From Chromatiales bacterium (GTDB taxonomy: Bacteria; Pseudomonadota; Gammaproteobacteria; UBA6429; Thiohalophilaceae), in contig JALXDW010000134.1 of assembly GCA_027070385.1 (NCBI GenBank), positions 1-7,367 on the forward strand: a DNA stretch of 7,367 bases. The letters run 5' to 3'. A program made the translations under genes and the position numbers. The notes beneath the pieces were generated by a model. The model made no database searches and was not told the origin of the DNA. It worked only from the letters and a program-made list of their open reading frames with translations. Of this stretch, positions 6,891 through 7,367 are shown in pieces (the first letter of the stretch is position 1; the number at the start of each line of letters is the position of its first letter).

Positions 6891-6925
6891 GTCCTGCTTG
6901 TTATTTTTAGTTGGTATTTTGCCTG

Positions 6926-7367
6926 TTATTTTACAATGGTTAACCAGTCGTTATATTTTTCAATTCGACCATGAACCAAATCAAAATACATTTTTTGTAA
7001 TTTTTCGGTGACAGGACCACGGCTGCCACAGCCAATAGTACGACTATCGAGTTCACGAATAGGAGTTACTTCTGCCGCTGTACCGGTAAAGAAGGCTTCG
7101 TCTGCAATATACACTTCATCACGGGTAATGCGTTTTTCTTTTACGTCAACACCAATATCACTGGCAAGCGCCATGATCGTTTCGCGGGTAATCCCTTCCA
7201 GGGCGGAAGTCAGTTCCGGTGTATAAATAACGCCATCACGAACAATAAAAATATTTTCACCGCTGCCTTCGGCAACATAGCCATCGACATCCAGCAACAG
7301 TGCTTCATCATAGCCATCACGTATGGCCTCGGTCAGTGCCAGCATCGAGTTCATGTAGTTGCCGTTG
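6926..7367 (-). CDS. ilvE: Branched-chain amino acid aminotransferase, C-terminal part (partial)
   Basis: The 3' 146 codons of a class IV PLP-dependent aminotransferase, cut by the right edge. The visible part begins with [14 protein letters not shown], which in family members directly follows the PLP-binding lysine; that lysine therefore lies just outside the window. Conserved class IV marks follow: [19 protein letters not shown] with the PLP-nitrogen-binding Glu, [13 protein letters not shown], the [16 protein letters not shown] segment that binds the cofactor phosphate, and [17 protein letters not shown] near the end. The full protein should be about 300 residues. It catalyses the last step of Ile, Leu and Val synthesis with glutamate as amino donor, in the cytoplasm. 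The frame is open up to base 7367, so the ATG at 7354 is an internal Met, not the start. D-amino-acid aminotransferase is less likely given the length and motifs. Confidence 0.95.
   Translation of the reverse strand, partial: NGNYMNSMLALTEAIRDGYDEALLLDVDGYVAEGSGENIFIVRDGVIYTPELTSALEGITRETIMALASDIGVDVKEKRITRDEVYIADEAFFTGTAAEVTPIRELDSRTIGCGSRGPVTEKLQKMYFDLVHGRIEKYNDWLTIVK

Noticed and set aside
6640..6923. An 11-base inverted pair, GGCAAAATACC at 6640-6650 and GGTATTTTGCC at 6913-6923, flanking the zinc-finger gene.
   Set aside because: Exact matches of this length are expected by chance several times in a window this long when both strands are allowed, no further extension is convincing, and there is no target duplication or transposase. 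Left as coincidence.
7352..7354. ATG at 7354 as start of the aminotransferase.
   Set aside because: The frame stays open to the window edge and the preceding codons (N-G-N-Y) match the family just after the PLP lysine, so this Met is internal.

Overview
The window looks like chromosomal DNA from a Gram-negative gammaproteobacterium of moderate to low GC. The grounds are a complete lipid A/core heptose pathway segment (HldE, WaaF, a WaaE/LgtF-type glycosyltransferase), a lipoprotein with a classical lipobox, and a small CHCC zinc-finger gene beside ilvE, a neighbourhood familiar from gammaproteobacteria. I cannot name a genus from the sequence alone.

All nine genes lie on the minus strand, so transcription runs from high to low coordinates. 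In transcription order: the 3' end of ilvE (branched-chain aminotransferase, cut by the right edge); a 63-residue zf-CHCC protein; hldE (bifunctional ADP-heptose synthesis enzyme); a DAO-type FAD-dependent oxidoreductase; an aldo/keto reductase whose start overlaps the end of the FAD gene; waaF (heptosyltransferase II, with a TTG start); a family-2 glycosyltransferase of the WaaE/LgtF type; a lipoprotein whose mature domain resembles the M4-peptidase inhibitor emfourin; and the signal peptide plus propeptide (FTP and PepSY domains) of a secreted M4-type metallopeptidase, cut by the left edge. Spacing from the FAD gene to the peptidase is tight (overlaps of 13 and 1 bases, gaps of 12, 12 and 38), which suggests one transcription unit. 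The gaps around hldE (77 and 73 bases) are the largest. No gene-free stretch exceeds 80 bases, and I see no RNA genes, mobile elements, CRISPR or convincing terminators.

The LPS part is coherent: HldE makes the activated heptose precursor, WaaF transfers the second heptose to the inner core, and the WaaE/LgtF-like enzyme probably adds a hexose to the heptose region. The FAD/AKR pair within it has no obvious core-biosynthesis role. The most interesting part is the left end: a putative peptidase-inhibitor pair in which the emfourin-like inhibitor appears to be an outer-membrane lipoprotein, and its gene is translationally linked (TAATG) to the LPS glycosyltransferase while lying just upstream of the exported protease gene. 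Known emfourins pair with protealysin-type enzymes that lack a secretion signal, so this looks like an envelope version of that arrangement.
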